A DNA stretch of 64,000 nt from Mucilaginibacter sp. OK268 (GCF_900103125.1 NZ_FNJV01000015.1:1-64000); one strand, 5' to 3'. Numbered from the stretch's first letter, positions 43,306-53,980 are shown. Translations and numbers: made by a program. Notes: generated by a model not told the origin, from the letters alone.

Positions 43306-46137
43306 TTAGAGTTTATATCGTAAACCGCCTAGGAATAATGTTTTATAATAGTCGCTTTGCACTAAAGTTTGGGCCGCTATATCCTGTTTACCCAAAAACT
43401 CTTGTAGTAGGTCCTTAACGTTATTATGAGGATATTTTAAATAAATTTTAGCAGCTGCATTAGTGAGGTTGTTGATTTTTCCATAAAAAGAAAAGTGCTT
43501 GGAAAAGGATTTTTCAAAAGAGAAATCTAACTGACCGTTAGCATGCTGGTAAAAATCAAGATTAGCGTATGCGGAAACCTGAGCGAGGCGTTCGCCGGTA
43601 TATACGTATGCCAGTTGCATATCTAAACCTAATTCTGGGCTTTTGAATAATATGGAAGCATTGCCTACGTGATCTGCCTGGCCCTGAAGTGGGCGTGTTT
43701 CATTTACGGTACTATTCATTGGCTGCCCATTGAGTCCTGTGGGGCCATAACTAAGTTTGGTGGTAGTTAGCCTGGAATGGGTATAAGTATAATTAACAGA
43801 GAATCCAACTATACCAAAAAACTTAGTTGCCAAAGCCTCAAAACCATAATTTGTGGCATTACCAAGAGCATTTTGTGGTGTAATAGCCAAGTTGCTTGTG
43901 CTACTACCATCGCGGTCAACATAATATTCAATAGGGTTATAAATCTTTTTATAAAAAGTTCCCAATAATAACTGGGCTGCTCCGCCAGGGAAGAACTCGT
44001 ACCGGATATCGTAATTATCAGCAGTAATGTGTTTTAATTGGGGGTTTCCTTTTTCTGTATAATACTCTCCATCAATTACTGTTGGTACTTGTTCTCCAAA
44101 ACCAGGCCTGCTGATGGATGCAAAGTATGACGCTCTGATATTCTGATCATCAGTTATAGCGTATTTTAAATGGATGCTTGGCAAAACATCGGTATAAAGA
44201 TATTTCCCACTTCTGCCTGATATGGTAATCGCCGACTGAGTAAGGTAGGTTAAATCAGTATTTTCAACACGTACACCCCCTAAAACCTGTAATTTGGGTA
44301 ATATGTTAAATTTAACTTGCAGGTATTCTGCGTTATCATTTTCGGTTATACTATAGTTATTGCCTAAATCAGCACTACTGTTTCCGGTACCATCTCCCGG
44401 ATTTGATATTTTAAATGGTATTGAGGTGAAATTATTATTGTAAGGAGTAGAGTCGCCTTTTAGCGTATAGCTCATATAATATGCATTTCTTGTTTTATGA
44501 CGAAACAAGCCACCTGCCGAAAACTCAACAATTTTACCGGCAATCTTAGGAGTATAGATTAGGTTAGCGTAGCCGCTTATGTCCTGATCTTTATTGTTCT
44601 CCCAATGATGGGTAAGCGAAGTATTATTATTATATTCACTTATTAGGTTTCCCGAAGTGTTATATTTATTGTTGGCATCATATGAAAATTCAGTCCTGTC
44701 TGGCATATTACGAGTGGCTCTGGAATAAACCCCATCCCAATTAAACTTCCATTCGTCACCTAATATATGCTCTCCATGGAGCGTAGAATTGTAAATGCTT
44801 TGTTGGGTTAAAGTACTCCTGTTTGTTATAGTAACCAGTTTTTTAACAGCAACGGAATTTAATCCTAAACCAGTTGTATCTGCCGATAAGCGCGACTCGA
44901 ATTCGTTTTGATGTATGTACAGATTGTATAATGAAATTTTATTTTTATCATCAATGGCATAGTCAATTTTATTATGGATACCTAATCGTTGTGTTTGGGT
45001 GGAATAAGTACGGTCATAAGCATCAGAAAATTGAGGGGTATTTGGTGTTGGGCTAAAATCGGGCTGTGCATTTGGTATTAACCGTTTAGAATTGGAGCCA
45101 CGATAGATATTCTGATAACTGGCGGAAACAATTACACCCAGTTTATTATCCAGAAAACGGTCGCCAATGGTTAAGCCTGCAGTTGAGCTAAATGGCGTCG
45201 ACATGTTTTTATCACTGGTGATGGCTTTATTATTAAAATCACTGTAAGTTGCCGCATAGCTATTACCATTAATGCTTGCCGGCGATTGCCTGTTAAGCGA
45301 TGGGCCAAACGCCACGAATGGTCTGTTAGATGAGAATAAACTTGAAAAACCACCAGATATATTGGCGCTAAGCACAAACTGGTTAGGAGCGCTTTTCATG
45401 ACCAAATTCATTACCCCACCAATGGCATCGCCCTCCATGCTTGGTGTAAGGGCTTTGATGACCTCCAGCCGGTCAAGCATTTCCGACGGAAATATATCCA
45501 TGGGTACAAAGCGATACGCAGGATCGGGGCTCGGGATCTTGATTCCATTTACCAGTGTGGAGTTATAGCGTTGTTCCATACCGCGTATGATAGCGTAACG
45601 CCCTTCGCCGCTGGGCGAGCGCAGGATGCTTACACCACTAACGCGTTGTAAAGCATTGGCCACGGTTACATCGGGTAAAAGCTTGATGGTGTTGGCCGAA
45701 AGGATGTTTTGGATCATGCTGGCATTTTTCTCGATGCCCCGCGCTGCCCGATCTGTTTCTTTATTGCCCTGACCTGTAATTTTAACCTCGGCCACTTGTG
45801 TGCTTGCATCCTGCAGGTCAATATTGATGACCTTTATTTCGTCGGTAGTACTGATGTTACCTTCATAAACCTGCGAAGATTTATAGCCGATATAATTTAC
45901 CTGTATTTTATAAGGACCTGTACGTACATTTTTAAAAATATAAGCTCCATTCAAGTTTACGGGAGCTATTTTGTTTACACCTTGTTGTGTTAAATGTACT
46001 GTTGCGCCGGCCAGGGGCTCGCCGGTTTTATAATCATCAACTTTACCTTTTATGGTCTGCGCAACAGACGAAAAGGCAAACAGGATGATTAAAGAAGAAA
46101 ACAACAATAACCTGTTAAGGAAGTAGGAGTGTTTCAT
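43306..46137 (-). CDS. TonB-dependent outer-membrane receptor (not SusC-type)
   Basis: The 943-residue protein has a signal peptide (ending SVAQ), a carboxypeptidase-regulatory-like domain (KGKVDDYKTGEPLAGATVHL, about residues 29-110), a plug domain (LPDVTVANALQRVSGVSILR, about 155-174), and a 22-strand type barrel ending in the aromatic tail LGGLRYKL. The length and plug motifs fit FecA/CirA-like receptors more than SusC (about 1,000-1,150). It has no STN domain, so no sigma signalling is expected from it. It heads an operon with two lipoproteins. The ligand is unknown. Confidence 0.9.
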   Translation of the reverse strand: MKHSYFLNRLLLFSSLIILFAFSSVAQTIKGKVDDYKTGEPLAGATVHLTQQGVNKIAPVNLNGAYIFKNVRTGPYKIQVNYIGYKSSQVYEGNISTTDEIKVINIDLQDASTQVAEVKITGQGNKETDRAARGIEKNASMIQNILSANTIKLLPDVTVANALQRVSGVSILRSPSGEGRYAIIRGMEQRYNSTLVNGIKIPSPDPAYRFVPMDIFPSEMLDRLEVIKALTPSMEGDAIGGVMNLVMKSAPNQFVLSANISGGFSSLFSSNRPFVAFGPSLNRQSPASINGNSYAATYSDFNNKAITSDKNMSTPFSSTAGLTIGDRFLDNKLGVIVSASYQNIYRGSNSKRLIPNAQPDFSPTPNTPQFSDAYDRTYSTQTQRLGIHNKIDYAIDDKNKISLYNLYIHQNEFESRLSADTTGLGLNSVAVKKLVTITNRSTLTQQSIYNSTLHGEHILGDEWKFNWDGVYSRATRNMPDRTEFSYDANNKYNTSGNLISEYNNNTSLTHHWENNKDQDISGYANLIYTPKIAGKIVEFSAGGLFRHKTRNAYYMSYTLKGDSTPYNNNFTSIPFKISNPGDGTGNSSADLGNNYSITENDNAEYLQVKFNILPKLQVLGGVRVENTDLTYLTQSAITISGRSGKYLYTDVLPSIHLKYAITDDQNIRASYFASISRPGFGEQVPTVIDGEYYTEKGNPQLKHITADNYDIRYEFFPGGAAQLLLGTFYKKIYNPIEYYVDRDGSSTSNLAITPQNALGNATNYGFEALATKFFGIVGFSVNYTYTHSRLTTTKLSYGPTGLNGQPMNSTVNETRPLQGQADHVGNASILFKSPELGLDMQLAYVYTGERLAQVSAYANLDFYQHANGQLDFSFEKSFSKHFSFYGKINNLTNAAAKIYLKYPHNNVKDLLQEFLGKQDIAAQTLVQSDYYKTLFLGGLRYKL

Positions 46138-46472
46138 GGACTACGGATTTTTGATTTTCCGCAAAGAAACCCGTTGAATACTGGAGAAAAACTGAATAAT
46201 CAACCCCAAACAGATTCAATAACCGAAACTTAACATAGGCTTAATTTATCGAATTAAATAGTTCCGATATGTCCGCTTATGTCGGTACATACTTAGTGGA
46301 GCTAAACCATTCCGGAATCGTGGTTAGGCGGCCATCCTTAATGAATTTGTAAATTGGAGTTACTATTTAGTCAATATAGTTTATTTCTGAGGCTTTTTTC
46401 AACCCTAAATTAGGTTTAACCAATTACCAGCATTTCTCCACCATAAATGCGCCTGTTCAAACCTGATTATAC
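46138..46472. other. Divergent intergenic region between TonB receptor and sigma factor genes
   Basis: The 335-nt region must hold the promoters of both divergent units. It is AT-rich next to the sigma gene. No clear TTTG-N18-TATATTTG element or operator repeat is seen. Confidence 0.5.
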
Positions 46473-47060
46473 ATGTTAAATATTGATGTTAAAGAGCTAT
46501 TATTAAAAATAGCGCGTGATAATGATCTTGCAGCATTTAAAAAGATCTACTTTTTGTACTATGAACGATTATTAAAATTAGCCAGCTCTTTTGTAAAACA
46601 AACAGAAGTAGCCGAAGAAATTGTTGATGATGTATTTGTAAAAGTGTGGGCAAATCGAATTCGCTTAAGCGAAGTGAATAATTTAACGGTTTACTTGTAT
46701 GTCGCTATAAAAAACCAGGCGCTTAATTACAACCAGGCAAACCGCATAGTCTGTATTGATATTGAATCGGTTGAGTTTGAATTAAAGGATCTCAACAGCT
46801 CTGTTGAAGACGTACTGATCACGGCCGAACTGGCCAAAGTTATTAATGGTGCCATACAACGCTTACCCGAACAATGCAAAATGGTATTTAAACTGGTTAA
46901 GGAAGACCACTTGAAATACCGTAGCGTTGCAGAAATACTGAGTATATCGCCTAAAACGGTAGAATATCATATGGGTAACGCCCTTAAAACTATAGCGGCG
47001 GCAATTTCAGCTTCGCCCGATCATCATAAAAGGTTCTTCAAAAAGGCATCTGCCAACTAA
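46473..47060 (+). CDS. ECF-type RNA polymerase sigma factor
   Basis: The 195-residue protein has sigma region 2 (AFKKIYFLYYERLLKLASSF, then EEIVDDVFVKVWANR) and region 4 (IQRLPEQCKMVFKLVKEDHL ... VAEILSISPKTVEYHMGNAL). It is followed by a FecR-type anti-sigma gene and then by a SusC with an STN domain. This is the classic trans-envelope pathway in which the loaded receptor signals through FecR to release sigma, which then activates the susC promoter. It is the likely main switch of the polysaccharide locus. Confidence 0.93.
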   Translation: MLNIDVKELLLKIARDNDLAAFKKIYFLYYERLLKLASSFVKQTEVAEEIVDDVFVKVWANRIRLSEVNNLTVYLYVAIKNQALNYNQANRIVCIDIESVEFELKDLNSSVEDVLITAELAKVINGAIQRLPEQCKMVFKLVKEDHLKYRSVAEILSISPKTVEYHMGNALKTIAAAISASPDHHKRFFKKASAN

Positions 47061-47121
47061 ATTCATTTTTTCACTGGGGTGTTTTCATTTTTCCCTGTCC
47101 TTGTTATTGAAGCTAAAAACA

Positions 47122-48201
47122 ATGGACCAGGAAACTCTTTGGATACTTTTAGGAAAAAAATTGAATAATGAAGCTAGCCCCGAAGAGCTTCAGCAACTGG
47201 ATATATTGCTTGCCCAACCCTGGGCAGATGCTTACACCATACAGGTATTGGAAGCCCTATGGCAGCAAAACCCGGATCAACCGCCTCGCTTTATTTCGCA
47301 CAAGTTACAGGAAAAGTGGGATCGTTTAGAAAATAAACTCGAAACAGATAACCATACAACAGATAATTTTCAAGGTCCGGAAGATAAGGTTGAAGCCCCT
47401 GCCAAAGTAAGAAACATCTGGCCTGGTTCGGCCCGCTTATCCATCGCGGCAGCTTGCTTGGTCTTTGGGCTGTTATCGTTTTTTTGCTGGCGAAGTTTTA
47501 CCGGGGATAATATGGGTAAAACTTACCAGATCGCAGCTCCCCTTGGCGGTATTAGTAAAATAGTATTACCCGATGGTACCAAAGTATGGCTTAATGCCGG
47601 CAGCGAGATATTTTACGGAACAAACTATGGCGATAAATACAGGGAGATCCGCTTAACCGGCGAAGCCTTTTTTGATGTGGTAAAGGATAGCGAACATCCC
47701 TTTATCGTGAATACCACAACCATGCAGATCAAGGTATTGGGTACCGCTTTTAATGTAAAATCATATGCCAATGATATTGTTTCTGAAACATCGCTGATCA
47801 GGGGAAGGATAGAGCTTACACCAGTATCAAATCCCGATCATAAGATCATATTAAAACCTTCCGAAAAATTGACCATCCCCAACAAAGAAAAATACGATGC
47901 AAATGAAAATAATACCCTTATTACCCTAAGCACTTTTCATAAGGCAAAAAACGATTCTTTGCCATCAGAAGCGCAATGGCTTGAAAATAAGCTGGTGTTT
48001 GATGATGAATGTTTTGATGAAGTGGCCAAAAAAATGGAACGATGGTACAGCGTTTCTATCTCCTTTAAAAACGACCAACTGAAACAAAAAAAATTCAGCG
48101 GAAAGTTTACCAAAGAATCATTGACCACAGCCCTGGAAGCGCTTAAAGCCACCAGCAATTTCAACTTTTTAATTGATAACGATAAAGTGGTCATTTATTG
48201 A
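47122..48201 (+). CDS. FecR-family anti-sigma factor
   Basis: I choose ATG 47122 (MDQETLWILLGKKLNNEASP), giving 359 residues, over a TTG at 47101. The protein has an N-terminal cytoplasmic anti-sigma domain, one membrane helix (ARLSIAAACLVFGLLSFFCW, near 110-130), a periplasmic FecR domain (KIVLPDGTKVWLNAGSEIFY ... LTGEAFFDV), and a C-terminal DUF4974-type domain (FSGKFTKESLTTALEALKAT). The C-terminal domain is expected to contact the STN domain of the SusC encoded next. Confidence 0.93.
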   Translation: MDQETLWILLGKKLNNEASPEELQQLDILLAQPWADAYTIQVLEALWQQNPDQPPRFISHKLQEKWDRLENKLETDNHTTDNFQGPEDKVEAPAKVRNIWPGSARLSIAAACLVFGLLSFFCWRSFTGDNMGKTYQIAAPLGGISKIVLPDGTKVWLNAGSEIFYGTNYGDKYREIRLTGEAFFDVVKDSEHPFIVNTTTMQIKVLGTAFNVKSYANDIVSETSLIRGRIELTPVSNPDHKIILKPSEKLTIPNKEKYDANENNTLITLSTFHKAKNDSLPSEAQWLENKLVFDDECFDEVAKKMERWYSVSISFKNDQLKQKKFSGKFTKESLTTALEALKATSNFNFLIDNDKVVIY

Positions 48202-48364
48202 CCGGCATATTGACCTTAAACCCCTTGCGTATGATAAAACTTGACCCATAAAAATGCTAATAAAACCAAAAAGCGGAGAATGTTGACGCATCCCCCGCAG
48301 TGTTGGTCCCTCAAAATTACCAGTCGTCTTAAACCAATAATTAAAGTAACCTAAAGACTAAATT

Positions 48365-51300
48365 ATGAAAAAAAATGCTTGCCGCATAAGCAATATGCGG
48401 TTGCAATGCCTTATAAAAATATTTCTCATGACAAAGTGTACCCTTCTCCTGATTGTGATATCATCCTTTCAGGTTTTTTCAAAAGGCTACGGGCAGGATA
48501 AGATCAATATTAACCTGCATAACGTTTCGATAAAAAAAGCGCTTGCCGAAGTTGAAAAGGCAAGCAGCTATCGCTTTGTTTATAATGATGATGCTTTGAA
48601 TTCAAAGCTCATTGGCAAGATAGATCTGAGCAACGCCACCATTGTTGAGGTGATGGACATGTTGCTGTCACAAACAGATCTTACCTACAAACTAAACGGC
48701 AATAACCTGGTCATCATTACCGATAAAAAACAACAAACGGCAGCCATATCCATCTCCGGTGTGGTAAGTGATGCCAAAGGCCCATTGCCGGGCGTAAGTG
48801 TAAAATTAAAAGGTACGCAGGTGGGTGTTTTGACCGATGGGAATGGTAAATACCTGATTAACGTGCCTGACAATAACGCGACATTGGTGTTCTCGTCCGT
48901 GGGCTATGTTTCAACAGAAATTGTAGTTGGTGACCGTAAAAGTATCAATGTGACTTTAAAAGAGTCAGCAACCGATTTGAGTGAGGTTGTTGTAACTGGT
49001 TATGGTCAGTCGGTAGCCAAACGCGACCTGACCGGAGCCATATCAACAGTAACCGCCAAGCAGATCGAGGAGCGCCACCCCATAAACCTGATAGATGCTT
49101 TGCAATCACAGGCATCGGGAGTGTTGGTTATCAATGACTCTGGTGAACCCGGCGCAACGGGTTCTATCCAGATCCGTGGTGGATCAACCTTTTCAAGCGC
49201 AGGTAATTCGCCCTTGTTTGTAATTGATGGTATTTTAAGTCAAAGTGCCGATAACGTAAACCCCAATGATATCCAGTCCATTGAGGTTTTAAAAGATGCT
49301 GCCTCGGCTGCCATTTATGGTTCGCAGGCAGCAAATGGTGTTATCCTGATCACCACTAAACGCGGCAAACCAGGCAAGCCGTTGATCAATGCCCAGTATG
49401 CCCGCATTTTTGGCGTAATGGCGCACAAACTGGAGCAGCCAAATTCAAGAGATCTGCGTATTGAACGGAATTTATATAATGGAGCCAGTCCTGATAAACC
49501 TACCACTACTAATGACTCCTTAAACGTTGTCTTTAACTCGGACAATGACAATCAGGATGTGATCACTCAAACCGCAAAAAGGGACATTCTTGATTTTGGT
49601 GTAAGCGGGGGTGAAAAAAGCGTGCAATACTACTCCAGTATCCGGTATATCAATGACCTGGGCCTTATTGTTAACAGTTATGCAAAAACGCTTCAGGCGC
49701 GATTCAATCTGGATTACCAGGTATCCCCAAGGTTTAAATACAGTAACCGCTTGTCTTTTGGGTACAATACCAATAATAATATTAATGAGGGCAATACCAT
49801 TAACCAGGCATTCCAGCGGCCATCAAATTTAGCCTTATATTATCCCGATGGGACTTTAACCGGCTACATTAGTGGGCGGCGGAACCAGTTGTCGGTTGCC
49901 TTACTCGAGATTAACCAAACCAACACTTATACCGGCGATCTGTTTAACCAGATAGATTATACGATCACTAAAGATCTGCGCTTAACCAATAACTTCGACT
50001 TTGGCTTATCAACACCACACAATGTGTTTTTTGACCCTAAACTATTAAGCAGCGCCAGTCCTTTGGTTAACTCTGGCAGGGAAAGTTTTGCGGTTAATAC
50101 CAACTGGGCCTACCAGGGATTTTTAAACTGGGCTAAAACATTCGGCAACCACTCCATAACTGCGGTGGCGGGTGTAAGTGCCGAAAAAACACAGAATAAC
50201 AACTTTAAAATAGCCGGTTCAAATTCGGCCAACGAAACCATTTACACTTCGAATGTTTATGGTACTATTGATCAAACCAATACCGGTACCGATGCGGGCT
50301 CAACCAGCCGCGAGTCTCTTTATGCCCGGGCTACCTATAATTATAAAAGCCGCTACATGTTCAATGTAGTTTACCGTAAAGACGGATCATCAAGGTTTGG
50401 TAAGGATAATAAATATGGCGATTTCTATGGCTCATCTGCAGCCTGGCGTTTTACCGATGAGCCATTTATGGGCTGGGCAAAAAAATTCCTGAATGATGCC
50501 AAGCTCCGTGTAAATTATGGTGAAGTAGGTAACGACCGCATCCCGTCCAATTCAAATCTGCTGATCTATACTTTTGGATCTTCCTTTTATAATGCCGTAA
50601 ACGGTGTGGTATTAAGCAACCAGTTTGGCAACTCCCAGTTAAAATGGGAAAGTAATATCCAGAAAGGCATCGGGCTTGATCTGCAGTTTTTCAATTCAAG
50701 GTTGAATGTAACCGCCGATTATTACCAAAAGACAACCAAGAACCTGCTTTACCAGCGTAATATCCCGGTTGAAACAGGCTTCACCAATGTATATGTAAAC
50801 GTTGGCGACGTTACCAATAAAGGCTTTGAGCTGTCGATTAATGCAACGCCGCTGGCCCTTAAAAACTTTAACTGGAATATTGGAGCCAACCTCACTATTG
50901 AGCGCAACCGCATCAAAAGCCTGTACAATCATCAGCCCTTCCTGGCAACTTCGGGGGGAGCTACTTACCTGGTGCAGGAAGGCGGAAAGATCGGCGATTT
51001 TTATGGCTACAAAGGTTTGGGGGTTTATCAGTATGATGCCTCTAACGCTTATGATGGCAACTGGAACAGACTGACACCAGTAGGGGTATCTGCCGATGGT
51101 AAAACCGCTCAAAATTATACGCTGAACGGGCAAACCTACAGCGGTACTGTACACCACATGTATGCAGGCGGCGCTTTACTGCTTGGCGGCGACATGATAT
51201 TTGATAACGTTAAAAAAGACAGTGTTATTGATGCCAATGACCGCCAGGTATTGGGTAACGCGCAGCCATCGTTTTACGCGTCTATCATCAATACCATAAA

Positions 51301-51769
51301 CTACAAACAGTTTACCTTATCATTTACCCTGAACACCACATGGGGTGGCCAGATCTATGACAGTCCGCGGCAAACATTAGATAACCTGGCTACATCGGGT
51401 ATTGTGGCTGATAATAATACTACCTATAATTCGTGGAAAAAGCAGGGCGATATTACCGACATTCCTTACATGGGGCGTAAAAACTCCACCGCGAATTTCC
51501 CCGGTACGCAAACCAGGTTCCTGGAAAATTCCTCGTTTATCAGATTGAGTTATGCCAAGCTTACCTATAATTTACCGGCTAACCTGGCTTCACGGTATAA
51601 GCTCAAAAACATCGGGGCCTATGTATATGGTGCAAACCTGCTTACCTGGACAAATTACACCTGGTATGACCCGGAATTCTCTTCGAGCTCGGCCCTAACC
51701 CCGGGTAATGATAACGGCCGGTATCCGCGCAGGCGCGAGGTTGGTTTTGGTATAAATGTTAATTTCTAA
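48365..51769 (+). CDS. susC: SusC/RagA-family TonB-dependent receptor with STN domain
   Basis: The 1,134-residue protein has an uncleaved-type N-terminal extension and signal sequence, an STN domain (INLHNVSIKKALAEVEKASS ... about 55-120), a carboxypeptidase-like domain (ISGVVSDAKGPLPGVSVKLK), and the SusC plug (VVVTGYGQSVAKRDLTGAIS, GGSTFSSAGNSPLFVIDGIL, VLKDAASAAIYGSQAANGVI). A beta-barrel follows to the end. It imports oligosaccharides across the outer membrane with the SusD encoded 11 nt downstream. The STN domain ties it to the sigma/FecR pair upstream. Confidence 0.96.
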   Translation: MKKNACRISNMRLQCLIKIFLMTKCTLLLIVISSFQVFSKGYGQDKININLHNVSIKKALAEVEKASSYRFVYNDDALNSKLIGKIDLSNATIVEVMDMLLSQTDLTYKLNGNNLVIITDKKQQTAAISISGVVSDAKGPLPGVSVKLKGTQVGVLTDGNGKYLINVPDNNATLVFSSVGYVSTEIVVGDRKSINVTLKESATDLSEVVVTGYGQSVAKRDLTGAISTVTAKQIEERHPINLIDALQSQASGVLVINDSGEPGATGSIQIRGGSTFSSAGNSPLFVIDGILSQSADNVNPNDIQSIEVLKDAASAAIYGSQAANGVILITTKRGKPGKPLINAQYARIFGVMAHKLEQPNSRDLRIERNLYNGASPDKPTTTNDSLNVVFNSDNDNQDVITQTAKRDILDFGVSGGEKSVQYYSSIRYINDLGLIVNSYAKTLQARFNLDYQVSPRFKYSNRLSFGYNTNNNINEGNTINQAFQRPSNLALYYPDGTLTGYISGRRNQLSVALLEINQTNTYTGDLFNQIDYTITKDLRLTNNFDFGLSTPHNVFFDPKLLSSASPLVNSGRESFAVNTNWAYQGFLNWAKTFGNHSITAVAGVSAEKTQNNNFKIAGSNSANETIYTSNVYGTIDQTNTGTDAGSTSRESLYARATYNYKSRYMFNVVYRKDGSSRFGKDNKYGDFYGSSAAWRFTDEPFMGWAKKFLNDAKLRVNYGEVGNDRIPSNSNLLIYTFGSSFYNAVNGVVLSNQFGNSQLKWESNIQKGIGLDLQFFNSRLNVTADYYQKTTKNLLYQRNIPVETGFTNVYVNVGDVTNKGFELSINATPLALKNFNWNIGANLTIERNRIKSLYNHQPFLATSGGATYLVQEGGKIGDFYGYKGLGVYQYDASNAYDGNWNRLTPVGVSADGKTAQNYTLNGQTYSGTVHHMYAGGALLLGGDMIFDNVKKDSVIDANDRQVLGNAQPSFYASIINTINYKQFTLSFTLNTTWGGQIYDSPRQTLDNLATSGIVADNNTTYNSWKKQGDITDIPYMGRKNSTANFPGTQTRFLENSSFIRLSYAKLTYNLPANLASRYKLKNIGAYVYGANLLTWTNYTWYDPEFSSSSALTPGNDNGRYPRRREVGFGINVNF

Positions 51770-51780
51770 TTCATAGCGAC

Positions 51781-53229
51781 ATGAAAAAAATATTAAGTGT
51801 TACTTTTTTAACATTGATAATCACCGTATCCGGCTGTAAAAAGCTGTTGGATCAGCCCCCTAAAAGTCAATTAGGGAGTGATAAGTTCTGGAAAAGCGCA
51901 GATGACGCCAAAGCCGGTGTTGCGGGTATATATGATGGTGTTCAGGATATGTTTAACAGCCAGTTTATTTACTGGGGCGATGGCCGGAGCGATAACCTCA
52001 CTTTTCACCCAACTTATAACGATGGATTGCCTTTGGCGATCAATGTATTAACACCCAATACAAACGGCGCCGACTGGACATTGCTTTATACCACCATAAG
52101 CAGGGCTAACTTTGCCATAAAATACATTCCAACTATTTCTGTAATTGATGCGGCTACATCAAACGATCTGCAGGCTCAGGCCCTGGGTATCCGGGCTTAC
52201 AGCTATTTCTGGCTGATCAGGCTTTGGGGCAATGTACCGCTATGGACAGTACCTTATGAAGACCTGAGCACCGACCCTTACAAAGGGGTAACGCCGGCTG
52301 CAGATATTATGAAAAACGAGATCCTGCCCGATCTGCTCAAAGCTTATGACCTTTCTGACAAAACAGCATCTGTTGTTTGGAACGTGAACTCCGGCGGGAT
52401 AGCGGCTATGCTCATGGATGTTTATATGTATAACCATGATTATACCAACGCCTTGTTATGGTGTGATAAGCTGCTGGCATTAAAACGTTATAGCCTGGAA
52501 CCTACCGCTACCTGGAAAAATATCTTTACATCACCAACAAACTCCAAAGAAGATATCTGGAGTTTGAACTGGGATTTTACGGTTGATGGCGGTAATAAAA
52601 CTTCGCAGGAAATTGGAGCCGGCGATACCAACAGTGATTTTGCTATCGACCCGGCATTGTGGACCTATTTTACAACCACACCTGCCGACATCCGTGGTGC
52701 CCAAAGCATTGATTTTAAAGTGAACAATCACGATAAAATATGGAAATACTATGCGCCAAATCTCGATAAGAACGGCAACCAGATCTATCCTAATTCGCCA
52801 CAGGCCAACCTGCTGTTCCCTTTATATCGCCTGGCGGATATATACCTTCTAAGGGCCGAAGCCTTAAATAGGACAGGCGACCTGGCTAACGCACTTATCT
52901 ATTTAAATATGGTACATACCCGTGCCGGTTTACCGGCCTATCTGGCCGGTGATTTTGCCAGTGCCGATGACATGCTTTACGGCAATCCGGTAAATGGGAA
53001 CGGCATTTTACGCGAACGCCAGCTGGAGTTATTTTGTGAAGCTAAACGTTGGTTTGATCTGCAACGAAATGGTATCATCGTTTCAACGATGGATCCTTTA
53101 ATTAAAATACGGCAAACGTTAAAAGGGTTTCCGCCAACAGGTTTTGGCGACGTCAGAAAAATATTCTGGCCCATTGATCAGGATGTGTTAAATGCCAATA
53201 CCAAACTCACTCAAAATCCACCTTATTAA
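51781..53229 (+). CDS. susD: SusD/RagB-family glycan-binding lipoprotein
   Basis: The 482-residue lipoprotein has lipobox VSGC (Cys19). It shows the SusD pattern: LLDQPPKSQLGSDKFWKSAD near the N-terminus, TPR-like helices (AQALGIRAYSYFWLIRLWGN), and the RagB C-terminal part (FPLYRLADIYLLRAEALNRT, ILRERQLELFCEAKRWFDLQR). It forms the lid of the SusC complex and binds the glycan at the cell surface. Confidence 0.95.
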   Translation: MKKILSVTFLTLIITVSGCKKLLDQPPKSQLGSDKFWKSADDAKAGVAGIYDGVQDMFNSQFIYWGDGRSDNLTFHPTYNDGLPLAINVLTPNTNGADWTLLYTTISRANFAIKYIPTISVIDAATSNDLQAQALGIRAYSYFWLIRLWGNVPLWTVPYEDLSTDPYKGVTPAADIMKNEILPDLLKAYDLSDKTASVVWNVNSGGIAAMLMDVYMYNHDYTNALLWCDKLLALKRYSLEPTATWKNIFTSPTNSKEDIWSLNWDFTVDGGNKTSQEIGAGDTNSDFAIDPALWTYFTTTPADIRGAQSIDFKVNNHDKIWKYYAPNLDKNGNQIYPNSPQANLLFPLYRLADIYLLRAEALNRTGDLANALIYLNMVHTRAGLPAYLAGDFASADDMLYGNPVNGNGILRERQLELFCEAKRWFDLQRNGIIVSTMDPLIKIRQTLKGFPPTGFGDVRKIFWPIDQDVLNANTKLTQNPPY

Positions 53230-53239
53230 TCTATATCAA

Positions 53240-53920
53240 ATGAAAACGATGAAACAAGCAATTGTATGGCTTGCATGCATGGGCCTTTTAATAAGTATGG
53301 CCGGCTGTAACCTGGCCGGATTAAAATTGCAGGAAAATGCCGACTATCACCCCTATGTGCTTGATCCGCATATCAACAAAACCGCCTGGCAGTATATTAA
53401 GGAACGCAGCTACAACTTTGCCGGGAAAGATACGGTGTTTAAGCTGATGCGCCAGGCCATCGAATACTCGGGGATTGATACCAATTTGTATATTAAAACC
53501 GATTGCACCTTTATATTTCTGCATAACGATGCTGTTTACCGGCTATCAAACAAGGTGATCACCGCCGATTGTTACTGGGGTAAATACCTGGTGAACGGTA
53601 AACCGGCCACCAAATGGAGCGATTATCCTAAAGAGCAGGTAAAAAACTACCTGTTGTATTTAATTGTGCAGGGGGCATATTCCTTCAATAACTTAACACC
53701 TGTAAACGTTGTTGCCACCACATTGCAACCAACAAATTACGATCCGCTAAATCCCACATCGATCATGACCCTTCGGGTTAATAATGATCAGAACTTTACC
53801 ATGCGGCTCAATGATTTTTCCAATTCGGTAGGTTATGTGAGTGTGCGTACCAGTAATATTTTGGCCTTAAACGGGGCCATACAGGTAATAGACAGGGTAC
53901 TTTTTTATCAAACAAAATAG
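53240..53920 (+). CDS. Fasciclin (FAS1)-like lipoprotein
   Basis: The start is taken at ATG 53240 (MKTMKQAIVWLACMGLLISM), with lipobox MAGC (Cys23); a start at 53192 would overlap susD. The 226-residue protein has a FAS1-like fold signature (KTDCTFIFLHNDAVYRLSNK, ending NGAIQVIDRVLFY). FAS1 proteins often follow SusD in Bacteroidota loci and may bind glycan or matrix. It is the last gene of the susCD transcript, followed by a strong terminator. Confidence 0.75.
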   Translation: MKTMKQAIVWLACMGLLISMAGCNLAGLKLQENADYHPYVLDPHINKTAWQYIKERSYNFAGKDTVFKLMRQAIEYSGIDTNLYIKTDCTFIFLHNDAVYRLSNKVITADCYWGKYLVNGKPATKWSDYPKEQVKNYLLYLIVQGAYSFNNLTPVNVVATTLQPTNYDPLNPTSIMTLRVNNDQNFTMRLNDFSNSVGYVSVRTSNILALNGAIQVIDRVLFYQTK

Positions 53921-53940
53921 TACAGTGGTTTAATTGGTTC

Positions 53941-53980
53941 GCCGGTCGCGGCAGGGCTCCCTGTTGCGGCCGGCTCTTTT
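53941..53980 (+). terminator. Strong rho-independent terminator after the susCD operon
   Basis: A GC-rich stem from 53941 (GCCGGTCGCGGCAGG) pairs with CCTGTTGCGGCCGGC, with a few G-U pairs, and TCTTTT follows. It separates susCD from the enzyme genes. Confidence 0.85.

Noticed and set aside
48230..48350. Possible riboswitch or leader before susC
   Set aside because: Only a short GCGG/CCGC pairing is visible and no known aptamer motif. It is probably the ordinary leader of a sigma-controlled gene.
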